In this document: positions 24,491 to 33,138 of the stretch, piece by piece
Numbering within the stretch: position 1 is the stretch's first letter
Layout of the letters: each line of letters starts with the position of its first letter
Assembly: GCA_003327455.1 (NCBI GenBank)
Contig: QOQU01000004.1
Span: 326,042-390,041 of the forward strand
Origin: Anaerolineae bacterium
GTDB taxonomy: Bacteria > Chloroflexota > Anaerolineae > Anaerolineales > UBA4823
Length of the DNA: 64,000 nt
Reading direction: 5' to 3'
Notes under the pieces: generated by a model
The model's input: only the letters and a program-made list of their open reading frames with translations
The model's database searches: none
What the model was told of the DNA's origin: nothing
Made by a program: the position numbers and the translations under genes

Positions 24491-24619
24491 GCGAGCTGTG
24501 AGGCATGCTTCTGGGAAACGCCATCAAGCTGAAAGTTGACCGTCAAAAAGCCAGACATAACCACTCTAACTTTATCCCCCAAGACCCAAAATCTAAAAAT
24601 CCGTGCTCACAGCCGACCA

Positions 24620-24628
24620 TGCTATAAT
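24620..24628 (+). promoter_or_regulatory. Extended -10 promoter of add
   Basis: TGCTATAAT is a full extended -10 box. Transcription from about 24635 would leave the ATG at 24643 with almost no leader, which supports the GTG at 24709 as the real start of the adenosine deaminase. Confidence 0.6.
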
Positions 24629-24708
24629 TTTTCTATCTTGTTATGGCAACTGCCTGGGGTGTGGAAGGAAAATTCCCCGGCAAGGTCATCCCCTTCAGGA
24701 GGCTGTCC

Positions 24709-25710
24709 GTGATCGATCCATCCCTTCCTCTGATAGACCTGCACCGCCATCTGGACGGCAACGTTCGGCTCAGCACCATTCTCGAACTGGCAGACAAACA
24801 CGCCGTACCTCTCCCCGCCTGGGATGAAGAGAACTTACGCCCCTTTGTGCAGGTAACCGAGCCACAGCCGGGGGTGATGGCTTTTCTGGAAAAATTTCGC
24901 TATCTGGTAGGTGTGTTGGGGGATTACGATGCCTGTCGGCGGGTCGCCTATGAGAATGTGCTGGATGCCCAACGGGAAGGGCTGGATTATGTCGAACTGC
25001 GCTTCAGCCCCTTGTTCATGGCACAACCGCACGGTCTCGACCCGCAAGGAGTGGTCGAGGCGGTCATTGATGGTGTAGAAGCCGGGCAACGGGAAACAAG
25101 CCTGAAGGTTAATCTGATCGGCATCCTGAGTCGCACCTATGGACAGGAACTTGCCTGGCAGGAACTGGAAGCTCTGCTGGCATTTGCCGAGAGGCTGGTT
25201 GCCGTTGACCTTGCCGGGGACGAGGCGAATTATCCGGGCGAGTGGTTCACCGCGCATCTTGAGAAAGCTCGCCAGCGGGGCTTGCGCCTGACCGTGCACG
25301 CCGGCGAATCGGCCGGTCCGGCCTCGGTCTGGCAGGCAGTGCAACAGTTGCGCGCCGAGCGTCTCGGTCACGCCGTGCATGCCATCGAAGACCCGCGTCT
25401 GATGGACACGCTTGCCGAAAGAGGCATTGGAATTGAAGTCAACCTGACCAGCAATGTGCAGACCAGCACCGTGAGCAGTTATGCGGCTCACCCGCTGCGC
25501 CAGTTCCTCGAAAAAGGTTTGCTGGCGACCATCAATACCGATGACCCCGGCATTAGCGGCATCGATCTGCGCTATGAGTACGAAGTGGCAGCGCCGGCGG
25601 CCGGCTTATCCGCCGCCCAAATCGTCCAGGCTCAGCGCAACGCCCTGACGGTCGCCTTTTTGAGTCCGACAGAGAAAGAAGCTCTGCTTGCCCGCAAATC
25701 GGTGACTTGA
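24709..25710 (+). CDS. add: Adenosine deaminase
   Basis: Deaminates adenosine (and deoxyadenosine) to inosine in purine salvage, with a zinc ion. GTG 24709 is chosen because AGGAGG lies at 24697-24702 and an upstream -10 box leaves no room for the ATG at 24643. The 333-residue TIM-barrel protein has LIDLHRHLDGN (two zinc His), VHAGESAG (His and catalytic Glu), RLGHAVHA (His), and NTDDPGISG (zinc Asp and neighbour). Relatives sometimes accept other amino-purines, so exact substrate is not certain. It is separate from the nucleoside hydrolase at 16.6 kb, but both fit nucleoside salvage. Confidence 0.92.
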   Translation: MIDPSLPLIDLHRHLDGNVRLSTILELADKHAVPLPAWDEENLRPFVQVTEPQPGVMAFLEKFRYLVGVLGDYDACRRVAYENVLDAQREGLDYVELRFSPLFMAQPHGLDPQGVVEAVIDGVEAGQRETSLKVNLIGILSRTYGQELAWQELEALLAFAERLVAVDLAGDEANYPGEWFTAHLEKARQRGLRLTVHAGESAGPASVWQAVQQLRAERLGHAVHAIEDPRLMDTLAERGIGIEVNLTSNVQTSTVSSYAAHPLRQFLEKGLLATINTDDPGISGIDLRYEYEVAAPAAGLSAAQIVQAQRNALTVAFLSPTEKEALLARKSVT

Positions 25711-25735
25711 CAAACAGCTTGCTTTTCGGTATGAT
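25707..25735 (+). promoter_or_regulatory. Consensus sigma-70 promoter of the ECF-hydantoinase operon
   Basis: TTGACA (25707-25712) overlaps the add stop, and TATGAT (25730-25735) follows after exactly 17 bases. Transcription would start near 25742 and give a leader of about 350 bases before the first gene. Confidence 0.75.
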
Positions 25736-26090
25736 ACTCTTCAAATAGTTTTGTAATCATTGATTTTTTAAGAAACAATAATTGTCTGGACAATTGAGAC
25801 ACGGTAGGTGGGGCTGCCGTAACTTTCGCTCTGTCGCGTGGTTAATATCATTCAGAAGGCACCCACAATGCAATGCAATTATTGAAATTATGGTTTGTTG
25901 CTAAAGTCCATAAAGCGGTTCGAGCAAGTCCGGCGAAAGAAGGGGTTAGAAGATTATTTTGCCCGATCAAAGCTCAACCGCTTTTTGATTCCACTGCAAG
26001 GAGGTAAATGGAAAAAGAATCGAGAAGCACACACTTCCCCCGGATGGTAACAAATTTTATCTTCATCATTCATTCTAAAGGAGTTGTACT
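25736..26090 (+). other. Long 5' leader of the ECF-hydantoinase operon, contains a short upstream frame
   Basis: The leader has a hairpin ACGGTAG-N6-CTGCCGT (25801-25820) with no T run, and no known riboswitch could be matched to it. Near its end GGAGG is followed by ATG 26008, opening a 55-codon frame that runs across the S-component start in another frame. It may be a leader peptide or chance. Structured control of the transporter is possible. Confidence 0.4.
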
Positions 26091-26705
26091 ATGGCTACCC
26101 AAACTGCAAAAGAAATCTGGACTCTCGAAGAGGGTGAAGTCCGTAAACCTGGCATCGTTCACGTCGTTATGTTAGCCCTGTTCACCGGTATCGGCATTGT
26201 GGTCGGTACCTTCGGCAGCCTTGCCGTGCCCATCGGCTTTGTTTCCGCCTTCTGGCCCGGACAGGCGGTGCAAAGCATCGGTTCCATCTGGTTCGGCTGG
26301 TGGGGAGGCATCGCAGCGGGGTTGTTCCCCCTGATCTCAAACTCCCTTTCCGGGTCTGCACCCCTGCCAGTTTCCATCGCCTACCTGCCTGCCAACCTGC
26401 TGCAGGGTATGATCGCCGGCTGGGCATTCCGCAAATTCTTCGCCGATCCTTCTCTGCGCAGCGGCCGCGATTGGTGGATCTGGATTATCTTTGGCGCGCT
26501 GCTGCCGAACGCCATCGGTGCTGCCTGGGGCACGACCATGCTGGTTGCCTTCGGTTTGATCACTCAGGCTGCTCAACCGACTGCCTTCCTGGGCTGGTTC
26601 ATCGGCAACACCATCCCCACCGTGATCCTGGGCTCGATCATCCTGAAATTTGTTTCGCCGCTGGTCGTGCGCAGCAAAGCTTTCTGCAAAGGTTATTGGG
26701 CGTAA
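26091..26705 (+). CDS. ECF transporter S component (substrate-binding membrane subunit)
   Basis: The 204-residue protein follows AAAGGAGT and begins with a short polar segment, then five to six hydrophobic helices (GIVHVVMLALFTGIGIVVGT, WFGWWGGIAAGLFPLISNSL, YLPANLLQGMIAGWAF, ALLPNAIGAAWGTTMLVAFG). It is the ligand-binding subunit of an energy-coupling-factor importer; the T and two A subunits follow in order. S components are named by substrate, and this one is not recognisable as a biotin, thiamine, riboflavin or cobalt subunit. The hydantoinase and racemase genes at the end of the operon suggest a hydantoin, oxoproline or related ring compound. Confidence 0.85.
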   Translation: MATQTAKEIWTLEEGEVRKPGIVHVVMLALFTGIGIVVGTFGSLAVPIGFVSAFWPGQAVQSIGSIWFGWWGGIAAGLFPLISNSLSGSAPLPVSIAYLPANLLQGMIAGWAFRKFFADPSLRSGRDWWIWIIFGALLPNAIGAAWGTTMLVAFGLITQAAQPTAFLGWFIGNTIPTVILGSIILKFVSPLVVRSKAFCKGYWA

Positions 26706-26721
26706 TTTCCCATTGAATCTG

Positions 26722-26757
26722 GGCGAGGCGTGGCAACAGGCTTCGCCTCGCCTTTCT
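26722..26757 (+). terminator. Internal terminator or attenuator between S and T component genes
   Basis: GGCGAGGCG (26722-26730) pairs perfectly over nine bases with CGCCTCGCC (26744-26752), loop 13 bases, followed by TTTCT. It lies right after the S gene stop. Partial termination here would make more S subunit than energising module. Confidence 0.65.
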
Positions 26758-26786
26758 CACTCTGTTTTTTCGATTGGGTCAATCTT

Positions 26787-27704
26787 ATGGCTGAAACAAC
26801 CACCCTTGCTCCTCTGCCCACCCGCAAAGCAACCGCGCGCAAGACGCTGCTGGGTCAAGTGCCGCTCAACTCTCCATTTTATGCTTTCCACCCGGTGACG
26901 CGGTTGATTTTGTTTATCTTTTTAGGCGTCATCCCCTTATTCATTTTTATCCCTGAAATCAACTTCCTCTTATTGCTGGTCAATCTGGCATTGTTGCGCT
27001 GGGGAAAAGTGGACCTGCGCCGGCTGCGAATTTATATGCCGATCATCTTTACGGTGGCGATCTTCATGTTCACGGTTGTTATCCTGGCGCCGGGTAAGGA
27101 TCCCTCTTACACGCCTCTGAAAGTGCTGGGGATCACCATCTATTACCAGCCCTTTTTCTTTACTTTTGCCTCCTACTGGCGCTTGATCGCCATGCTCTTT
27201 GGCACCATCTTGTATTTCTCAACCAACCACGAACGCGATATGCTGGTTGGGTTGCGCACTTTACGGATGCCCTTCGTCGTCTCCTATGTGATCAGTTTAT
27301 CCATACGCGCCGCAGGGATGTTCATGGAGGATTTCCGCATCATTCGCGAGGCAGAACAGGCGCGCGGTCTGGATACCAAAGCCATGCGCTTTTCAGATCA
27401 GGCAAAATTGTATGTGATGTACCTCGTGCCCCTGTTCTCGATCGCGCTGCGCCGCGCCGATGAGATCAGCAACGCCCTTTTTGCGCGTGGCTACACCCTT
27501 ACCGGGCGAGTCGGCACAGGTGGCAAACGCTCGGATTATATTCGTTCGCGCTATGTCATGCAAACCCGCGATTGGGTGGCAATCTTCATTCTGGTTGCAA
27601 TTTTTATCGCCGTTGCAGTTGCCCAAACTTTGTTTGGCGTCTTTGCCATTGGGCATTCACCCCTCAACATTTATCTTCGCACAATTTTGAATATCCCCAA
27701 CTAA
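26787..27704 (+). CDS. ecfT: ECF transporter T component (energy-coupling transmembrane subunit)
   Basis: ATG 26787 (MAETTT) gives 305 residues; the longer frame starts in the hairpin region. Four to six membrane helices are followed by the long coupling helices, which carry both Ala-Arg-Gly signatures of the family: EAEQARGLDTKAM and LFARGYTLTGRV. These bind the grooves of the two ATPases. The gene is followed four bases later by the first ATPase. The subunit is dedicated (group I type), since S, T and both A subunits are in one operon. Confidence 0.92.
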   Translation: MAETTTLAPLPTRKATARKTLLGQVPLNSPFYAFHPVTRLILFIFLGVIPLFIFIPEINFLLLLVNLALLRWGKVDLRRLRIYMPIIFTVAIFMFTVVILAPGKDPSYTPLKVLGITIYYQPFFFTFASYWRLIAMLFGTILYFSTNHERDMLVGLRTLRMPFVVSYVISLSIRAAGMFMEDFRIIREAEQARGLDTKAMRFSDQAKLYVMYLVPLFSIALRRADEISNALFARGYTLTGRVGTGGKRSDYIRSRYVMQTRDWVAIFILVAIFIAVAVAQTLFGVFAIGHSPLNIYLRTILNIPN

Positions 27705-27708
27705 GCCT

Positions 27709-28578
27709 ATGGAAACCATCATTGAATTTCAAAACCTGGAGTGGAAATACGAAAATACCAAGGAATTTGCCCTGAAAGGCATCGACTTAAAGATTAAGGA
27801 GCATTCCTTTGTCGGTGTTGTCGGCGCAAACGAACAGGGCAAAACCTCTTTGCTTTCAGCGATCTGTGGTTTGATCCCGCATAGCTTTAACGGTATCTAC
27901 CGCGGCCAGGTGCTGTTGTTTGGCAAGCCTGTGCGTGAAATGGACTCGCTGGAACTGGCAACCAAAGTGGGGCTGGTGTTTTCCGATCCAGAATCCCAGT
28001 TTACAGCCATGACGGTCGAAGAAGAACTGGCTTTTGGATTGGAAAATATCGGCTATTCGCTCTCCGAAATAAAAGAACGCCTCGAGTGGGCTGCCCAGAT
28101 CACCATGATCGAGGATCTGCTGGATAAAAGCCCTTACGACATTTCCGGCGGTCAGAAACAACGCGTGGCGATTGCCTGTGTTCTGGCGATGAATCCACCG
28201 GTGATTATGATGGATGAACCGACCTCGATGATTGACCCGCTGGGCAAGCGACTGATCTTCGACATTTTGCGCAAACTGAAAGAAGAGAAAAAGCACACCC
28301 TGATCGTGGCAGAGCATAACATTGAGCAATTAGCCCCCCTGGCAGATGAGATGATCCTGATGGCAGATGGCAGGATTGTGCGCCATGAACCGACCCTGGA
28401 TTTCTTTACCAACCCACTTTATCTGCGCGAACAAGGCATCCTCCCGCCCGAATGCACCGAGTACGCTCAATGGCTCAAAGATGAAGGCTACCTTGCTCCC
28501 GATGTTCGTCTGCCCCTGGAACTGGAGCAAGCTGCCGAGCTGATCCTGCCCATCTTTCAGAAAAAGGTGGTGAAATGA
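27709..28578 (+). CDS. ecfA1: ECF transporter ATPase, first subunit
   Basis: A 289-residue ABC ATPase: Walker A GANEQGKTS, Q-loop PESQFTAMTVEEELAFG (the FTAMTVEEE form is typical of ECF ATPases), signature ISGGQKQRVAIA, and Walker B VIMMDEPTSMIDP, then H-loop VAEHNIEQ. The D-loop reads SMID where SGLD is usual, and the Walker A has Glu-Gln in the variable positions. Together with the next gene it forms the asymmetric ATPase pair. The stop overlaps the next start (ATGA). Confidence 0.93.
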   Translation: METIIEFQNLEWKYENTKEFALKGIDLKIKEHSFVGVVGANEQGKTSLLSAICGLIPHSFNGIYRGQVLLFGKPVREMDSLELATKVGLVFSDPESQFTAMTVEEELAFGLENIGYSLSEIKERLEWAAQITMIEDLLDKSPYDISGGQKQRVAIACVLAMNPPVIMMDEPTSMIDPLGKRLIFDILRKLKEEKKHTLIVAEHNIEQLAPLADEMILMADGRIVRHEPTLDFFTNPLYLREQGILPPECTEYAQWLKDEGYLAPDVRLPLELEQAAELILPIFQKKVVK

Positions 28579-29405
28579 ACCCATTGATCACGGTCGAAAA
28601 CCTCGATTTTACCTACCCGGACGGCACGCCTGCCCTGATGGGAATCAATTTAGAGATCGGAGAGCAGGAGTTTATCGCTTTTATCGGTCAGAACGGCTCC
28701 GGAAAAACCACCCTCTCGAAATGCATCAACGGGTTGTTCAAGCCAACTGCCGGAAAAGTCATCGTCGAAGGGCTGGATACCAGTCGACGAGGGATTATCA
28801 AACAACTGGTAACCAAAGTGGGCTATGTCTTTCAAAACCCCGATCACCAGTTGTTTAACCGCAGCGTTAAGAGCGAGATCGCTTATGGTCCCCGCAACAT
28901 TAATTTACCCGACGACGAGGTAGAGGAGCGTGTCCGCGAGGCCGCCCGGGTCGCCGGGGTGAGCGAAGATTTATTTGATACCCATCCATACTTTCTACCC
29001 AAAGGTTTACGCCAACGGGTGGCAATTGCCTCGATCCTTGCCCTAAAACCGCGCACAATCATCGTCGATGAGCCGACCACCGGGCAGGATATGCAACAAT
29101 CCCTCGAAGTGATGAACTTTCTACGCACGCTGTGGAAGGATGAAGGGCACACAATCATTATTATTACCCACGAGATGCGCATTGTCGCCGACTATGCCGA
29201 ACGGACGGTGGTCTTAGGTCAGGGGCAAATCTTATTAGATGCCCCAACGCGCCAGGTCTTTGCCCAACCTCAAATTCTCCAGCAAACTTACGTGGAACCC
29301 CCGCAGATCACCCGCCTGGCGCAAAAAGTGAGCATGGAAGAACCATTTCGGAGTGTCCTGACGGTGGAAGAAATGAAGAAATTAAGCAAGGAGGTTCTTT
29401 CGTGA
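28575..29405 (+). CDS. ecfA2: ECF transporter ATPase, second subunit
   Basis: A 276-residue ABC ATPase with Walker A GQNGSGKTT, Q-loop FQNPDHQLFNRSVKSEIAYG, Walker B TIIVDEPTTGQDMQQS, and H-loop ITHEMRIV. The signature reads LPKGLRQRVAIA; Ser-Gly-Gly-Gln is replaced by Pro-Lys-Gly-Leu, so this site of the heterodimer may be less active, which is known in asymmetric ABC pairs. It overlaps both neighbours by four bases (ATGA before, GTGA after), so it is translationally coupled to the first ATPase and to the hydantoinase A gene. Confidence 0.93.
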   Translation: MNPLITVENLDFTYPDGTPALMGINLEIGEQEFIAFIGQNGSGKTTLSKCINGLFKPTAGKVIVEGLDTSRRGIIKQLVTKVGYVFQNPDHQLFNRSVKSEIAYGPRNINLPDDEVEERVREAARVAGVSEDLFDTHPYFLPKGLRQRVAIASILALKPRTIIVDEPTTGQDMQQSLEVMNFLRTLWKDEGHTIIIITHEMRIVADYAERTVVLGQGQILLDAPTRQVFAQPQILQQTYVEPPQITRLAQKVSMEEPFRSVLTVEEMKKLSKEVLS

Positions 29406-31447
29406 CGGCCCTCACCCGGATTGGCATTGACATCGGCGGCACGTTCACGGATGCCATTGCCGTCACACCTGACGGCATCCGCATCGCCAAAGTGCCCTCA
29501 ACGCCCCAGGAACCCTGGCGAGCGGTGATTGCGGCAGTGGAAGCGCTGCAATTAGAAGAGCCCCCCAGTGCCTTCCTACATGGGACAACCCTGGTGACCA
29601 ATATGCTGCTCGAACACAAAGGTGCGCCTACCGGCTTTATCACCAGCCAGGGAATGCGGGATGTGTTACATATCGGTCGCCATGAACGACCCTTAACCTA
29701 TGCTATCCGCCAGGAAATCCCCCAGCAGCATTATCCACCGGTGCCGCGCAAATGGCGGCGGACAGTGGCAGAGCGCATCGGCGCCGATGGACAGGTGGTG
29801 GTGCCACTGGATGAAACCGAAGTCCGCCGTGTGGTGCGCGAGCTGGCAGCTCAGGGCGTTCAAGCCATCGCCATCGGATTCTTACACGCCTACCGTTATC
29901 CAGAGCATGAGCGTCTGGCTGAGGGATGGGCGCGCAGCGAAGCCCCCCATTTGTTTATTTGCACCTCCCATGAGGTCTCGCCTCGCTTTCGGGAGTATGA
30001 ACGCTTTATGACCACGGCCTGGAATGCGCGGGTTGCACCCGGCGCCGCTCAGTACCTATCCGATTTGAGCCAGAAAATTCAACAACGCTGGGAAGGAGTG
30101 CGCCTGACCCTGATGACCAGCAACGGCGGCCTGGAGGAAGTTAACCTCTCTACACAGGAAACCTATGGAGAGTTGCGTCGCACCCCCATCCGCTTAGCCC
30201 TTTCTGGCCCGGCAGCCGCCGGCAACGCTTGCGTGCGGGTCGTTCAGGATCTGGGACTTAAGCACTGTGTAGGCCTGGATGTCGGCGGCACCAGTTCGGA
30301 CATTGTAGTGGTGCGCGATGGGCGTCTCAATGAAGCTCCCTGGGAAGAACGGCGCATTGGAGGTTATCCATTGCAGATTCCCATGCTGGATCTACATACC
30401 ATTGGCGCCGGCGGTGGCTCGCTGGTGAAGCGGGATGAGTACGGCGCCATCCATGTCGGGCCACAGTCGGCTGGCGCAGAGCCAGGTCCGGCTTGTTATG
30501 GGCGCGGCGGAGAGTTACCGACCGTCACCGATGCCGCCGTAATTGTCGGGCGCATCCCGTCCGATTTGTTACTGGGTGGTACCTTGCCCATCCATCCTGA
30601 TTTAGCCTGGCGAGCCTTTGAGCAAACTTTTGCAGCCGATCGAGAGACCGTTCTTCAGTCGGCTCTGGATGTCTTGGGCCTGGCAGAGGCGAATATCGCT
30701 TTTGGCATTCGCGAGCGAACCGTAAAACGTGGTTTAGACCCAGCCGAACTCTCTCTGGTAGCTGCCGGTGGGGCAGGTCCTCTGGTGGCTTGTGGAGTTG
30801 CGGACGTACTCGAGTTGGCAGAAGTCATTGTGCCACCACGCCCTGGATTACTTGCGGCCTGGGGTTTACTTTCTGCTCCGCAGCGGCGTGAGGCCGCTTC
30901 GACCGTGTTACGTCTGCTCCGTTCGGTTGACCCCCAGCAAGCCGAAGATCTCTTCCGGCAGACCGCCGCAAAGCTATCCACCCAGCCACCCTCCGGTGCA
31001 ACATTGCTTCGCACCGCCGCGATGCGCTACCTCGGACAGGGGTTTGAAGTCGAGGTAGCGGTGGACGAACCGGTGGACCTGGAACAACTGGAACAGCGCT
31101 TCCATCAAGCCCACGAACATGAATATGGCTTTAGCATGAAAAATTCCCCCGTTGAATGGGTGGAACTCAGGGTGGCCTGGGAACAGCCTTCCCAAAGCTG
31201 GAATTTCGGTTTCGATTCACCAACTATTCAGCCTCCTTATCGCAAAATTGTCGTTTATGAGCGACAGCCAGGCACAACCACTTTCCAGTCCAGTGAGGCG
31301 ACTTTGTATGAACGGCGTTTCCTCCCTCTCAATTTTCAAATCGAAGGACCAGCGGTGATCACCGAGCGGGATGCAACGATTTACATTCCCAGCGGTTGGT
31401 TTGCTCAGGTGGTTGAAAATGGTTATATACGGATTCGGCGAAAATGA
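29402..31447 (+). CDS. Hydantoinase/oxoprolinase subunit A (HyuA family)
   Basis: A 681-residue ATP-dependent amidohydrolase subunit that, with HyuB, opens hydantoin, N-methylhydantoin or 5-oxoproline rings at the cost of ATP. Both actin-like nucleotide-binding signatures are visible: RIGIDIGGTFTDAIAV at the start and CVGLDVGGTSSDIVVVRDG in the middle, with GAGGGSLVK and GPACYGRGGELPTVTDA nearby. GTG 29402 overlaps the ATPase stop, so the enzyme and transporter are coupled. Acetophenone and acetone carboxylases share the fold, but the accompanying racemase points to hydantoins or oxoproline. Confidence 0.9.
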   Translation: MTALTRIGIDIGGTFTDAIAVTPDGIRIAKVPSTPQEPWRAVIAAVEALQLEEPPSAFLHGTTLVTNMLLEHKGAPTGFITSQGMRDVLHIGRHERPLTYAIRQEIPQQHYPPVPRKWRRTVAERIGADGQVVVPLDETEVRRVVRELAAQGVQAIAIGFLHAYRYPEHERLAEGWARSEAPHLFICTSHEVSPRFREYERFMTTAWNARVAPGAAQYLSDLSQKIQQRWEGVRLTLMTSNGGLEEVNLSTQETYGELRRTPIRLALSGPAAAGNACVRVVQDLGLKHCVGLDVGGTSSDIVVVRDGRLNEAPWEERRIGGYPLQIPMLDLHTIGAGGGSLVKRDEYGAIHVGPQSAGAEPGPACYGRGGELPTVTDAAVIVGRIPSDLLLGGTLPIHPDLAWRAFEQTFAADRETVLQSALDVLGLAEANIAFGIRERTVKRGLDPAELSLVAAGGAGPLVACGVADVLELAEVIVPPRPGLLAAWGLLSAPQRREAASTVLRLLRSVDPQQAEDLFRQTAAKLSTQPPSGATLLRTAAMRYLGQGFEVEVAVDEPVDLEQLEQRFHQAHEHEYGFSMKNSPVEWVELRVAWEQPSQSWNFGFDSPTIQPPYRKIVVYERQPGTTTFQSSEATLYERRFLPLNFQIEGPAVITERDATIYIPSGWFAQVVENGYIRIRRK

Positions 31448-33129
31448 ATGGCACATCTCACCCTTCTAATCTCGCAATACTATCTTTAGAGGATCAGGTT
31501 ATTTATGGCGCTTTGACGACCTTAGCGCGCGAAGTTGGCCATCGCCTGAAGCGAGCAGCTTATTCTTCCCTGATTCGCGAGTCAGATGATTATGGGGCAG
31601 CGATTGTCTCTGCCAATTATGAACTGCTTGGCGAAGCAGAGACCACACCGCTTCAGATGGGTCCCCTGGCAGGTTACTGTCGCGGGGTCATGGAAACGTT
31701 AGCCGAATACGGCGAAACGCTCGATCCCGCCGGCATCTATTTGCACAACGATCCCTTCCGCGGCGCCAGCCACAGTCCCGATATTGGGGCAATTGCTCCT
31801 CTTTTTGCTGAAGGAGAACTCTTTGGTTTTGTGGGGACGGCCGCCCATCACGTCGACATCGGCGCGGCGGTGCCGGGCACCTGTATCATCAAAGCGCACG
31901 ATGCATTTAGCGAAGGATTGCGCTTATTGGCGTTCCCGGTTGAACTGCAAGGTAAACCGGTGGTCTCTAACTGGCGATTGATCGAAAGCAATGTGCGCAT
32001 GCCTGAACTGGTTAGCGGCGATTTACGCGCTCAGGTGGCTGCCTGCCGCTGGGGGCAGCGGGGATTTGCCCGCCTGGTGGAACGTTATGGGCTACAAAAG
32101 CTGCACGCCGCTACCGAACGCCTCTTACAGGTTACCGAGTTGCGGATGCGCGAGGCAATTGCAGCCCTGCCAGACGGAGTCTATCGCGCCACCGGTTATC
32201 TGGACGGATATGAGGATACGGGTGAAGTGGATATTCCAATCTGCGTCTCTCTGGAAATCCGTGGCGACCAGATTTTTGTCGATTTCAGCGGCAGCGCCCC
32301 CCAACTGGATCACGCCCCGATCAACATGCCTTTCTACGGCACAACCGATATGGCGGTTTTATTGACTTTGCGCACCCTCTTACTGCCTGAGACGGAATTC
32401 CCCAATTTACCCCATAATGCGGGTATGTTTCGTCCAATCCAGATCTATGCTCCCAAAGGGAGTATCGTCAATGCCACTTTTCCAGCGCCTACCATTGGTC
32501 GCTTTTGCGGTGGGCAAATGGTGGCCAATCTGATTGTGCGCGCCCTGCAGGATGTCCTGCCGGAGCGCATTTGCGCGGGTTGTTCGACCACCAAGGCGAT
32601 TACCTTCTCCGGGCAAATTGATGGGAAGCCCTGGATCTATATGGACGTGACCGAAGGCGCCTATGGGGGAATTTATGGGATGGACGGCTTAGATGCCGTG
32701 GATGTCCTCTATGCCAACACCAAAAACAACCCCATCGAAGATATCGAAGCCCATTATCCCCTGCGGGTGGAACGTTACGAACTCCGCGAAAACTCCCCCG
32801 GAGACGGCAAGTGGCGAGGGGGTTTCGGCCCCTTGCGCGACACCAGGCTGTTGACCGATGGTTTTATCTCGGTCGAGGGGGATGGCTTTCGCCATGCACC
32901 CTGGGGGCTGAAAGGTGGCAGGGATGGCGCAACTGGCGGGGTTGTGCTCTTTACGCAGGAACATCCCGAAGGGATTTTACTCCCCTCCAAAATCGACAAC
33001 ATGGGAGTTAAAGCCGGCACGGTGGTGCGCGACCTGTGTCCTTCTGGGGGTGGGCTGGGCGATCCAGCCGAACGCGATCCCGCCGCCCGCCAGCAGGATT
33101 TCGAAAACGATTTAATCTATCCTCAGTGA
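31444..33129 (+). CDS. Hydantoinase/oxoprolinase subunit B (HyuB family)
   Basis: The 561-residue partner of the preceding subunit, overlapping it by four bases. Typical landmarks are HNDPFRGASHSPDIG near residue 100, HHVDIGAAVPGT near 137, and RENSPGDGKWRGGFG near 450, followed by a Gly-rich end (GVKAGTVVRDLCPSGGGLGD). The pair forms the ring-opening enzyme. Its length is normal for the family. The substrate cannot be read from sequence; 5-oxoproline and hydantoin or N-methylhydantoin are the main family options. Confidence 0.92.
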   Translation: MNGTSHPSNLAILSLEDQVIYGALTTLAREVGHRLKRAAYSSLIRESDDYGAAIVSANYELLGEAETTPLQMGPLAGYCRGVMETLAEYGETLDPAGIYLHNDPFRGASHSPDIGAIAPLFAEGELFGFVGTAAHHVDIGAAVPGTCIIKAHDAFSEGLRLLAFPVELQGKPVVSNWRLIESNVRMPELVSGDLRAQVAACRWGQRGFARLVERYGLQKLHAATERLLQVTELRMREAIAALPDGVYRATGYLDGYEDTGEVDIPICVSLEIRGDQIFVDFSGSAPQLDHAPINMPFYGTTDMAVLLTLRTLLLPETEFPNLPHNAGMFRPIQIYAPKGSIVNATFPAPTIGRFCGGQMVANLIVRALQDVLPERICAGCSTTKAITFSGQIDGKPWIYMDVTEGAYGGIYGMDGLDAVDVLYANTKNNPIEDIEAHYPLRVERYELRENSPGDGKWRGGFGPLRDTRLLTDGFISVEGDGFRHAPWGLKGGRDGATGGVVLFTQEHPEGILLPSKIDNMGVKAGTVVRDLCPSGGGLGDPAERDPAARQQDFENDLIYPQ

Positions 33130-33138
33130 GGTTCAGGA

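Noticed and set aside
28575..29405. Defective ABC ATPase as pseudogene
   Set aside because: Only the signature motif deviates (LPKGLRQR); Walker A, Walker B and H-loop are complete and the gene is coupled to its neighbours, so an asymmetric but functional subunit is more likely.
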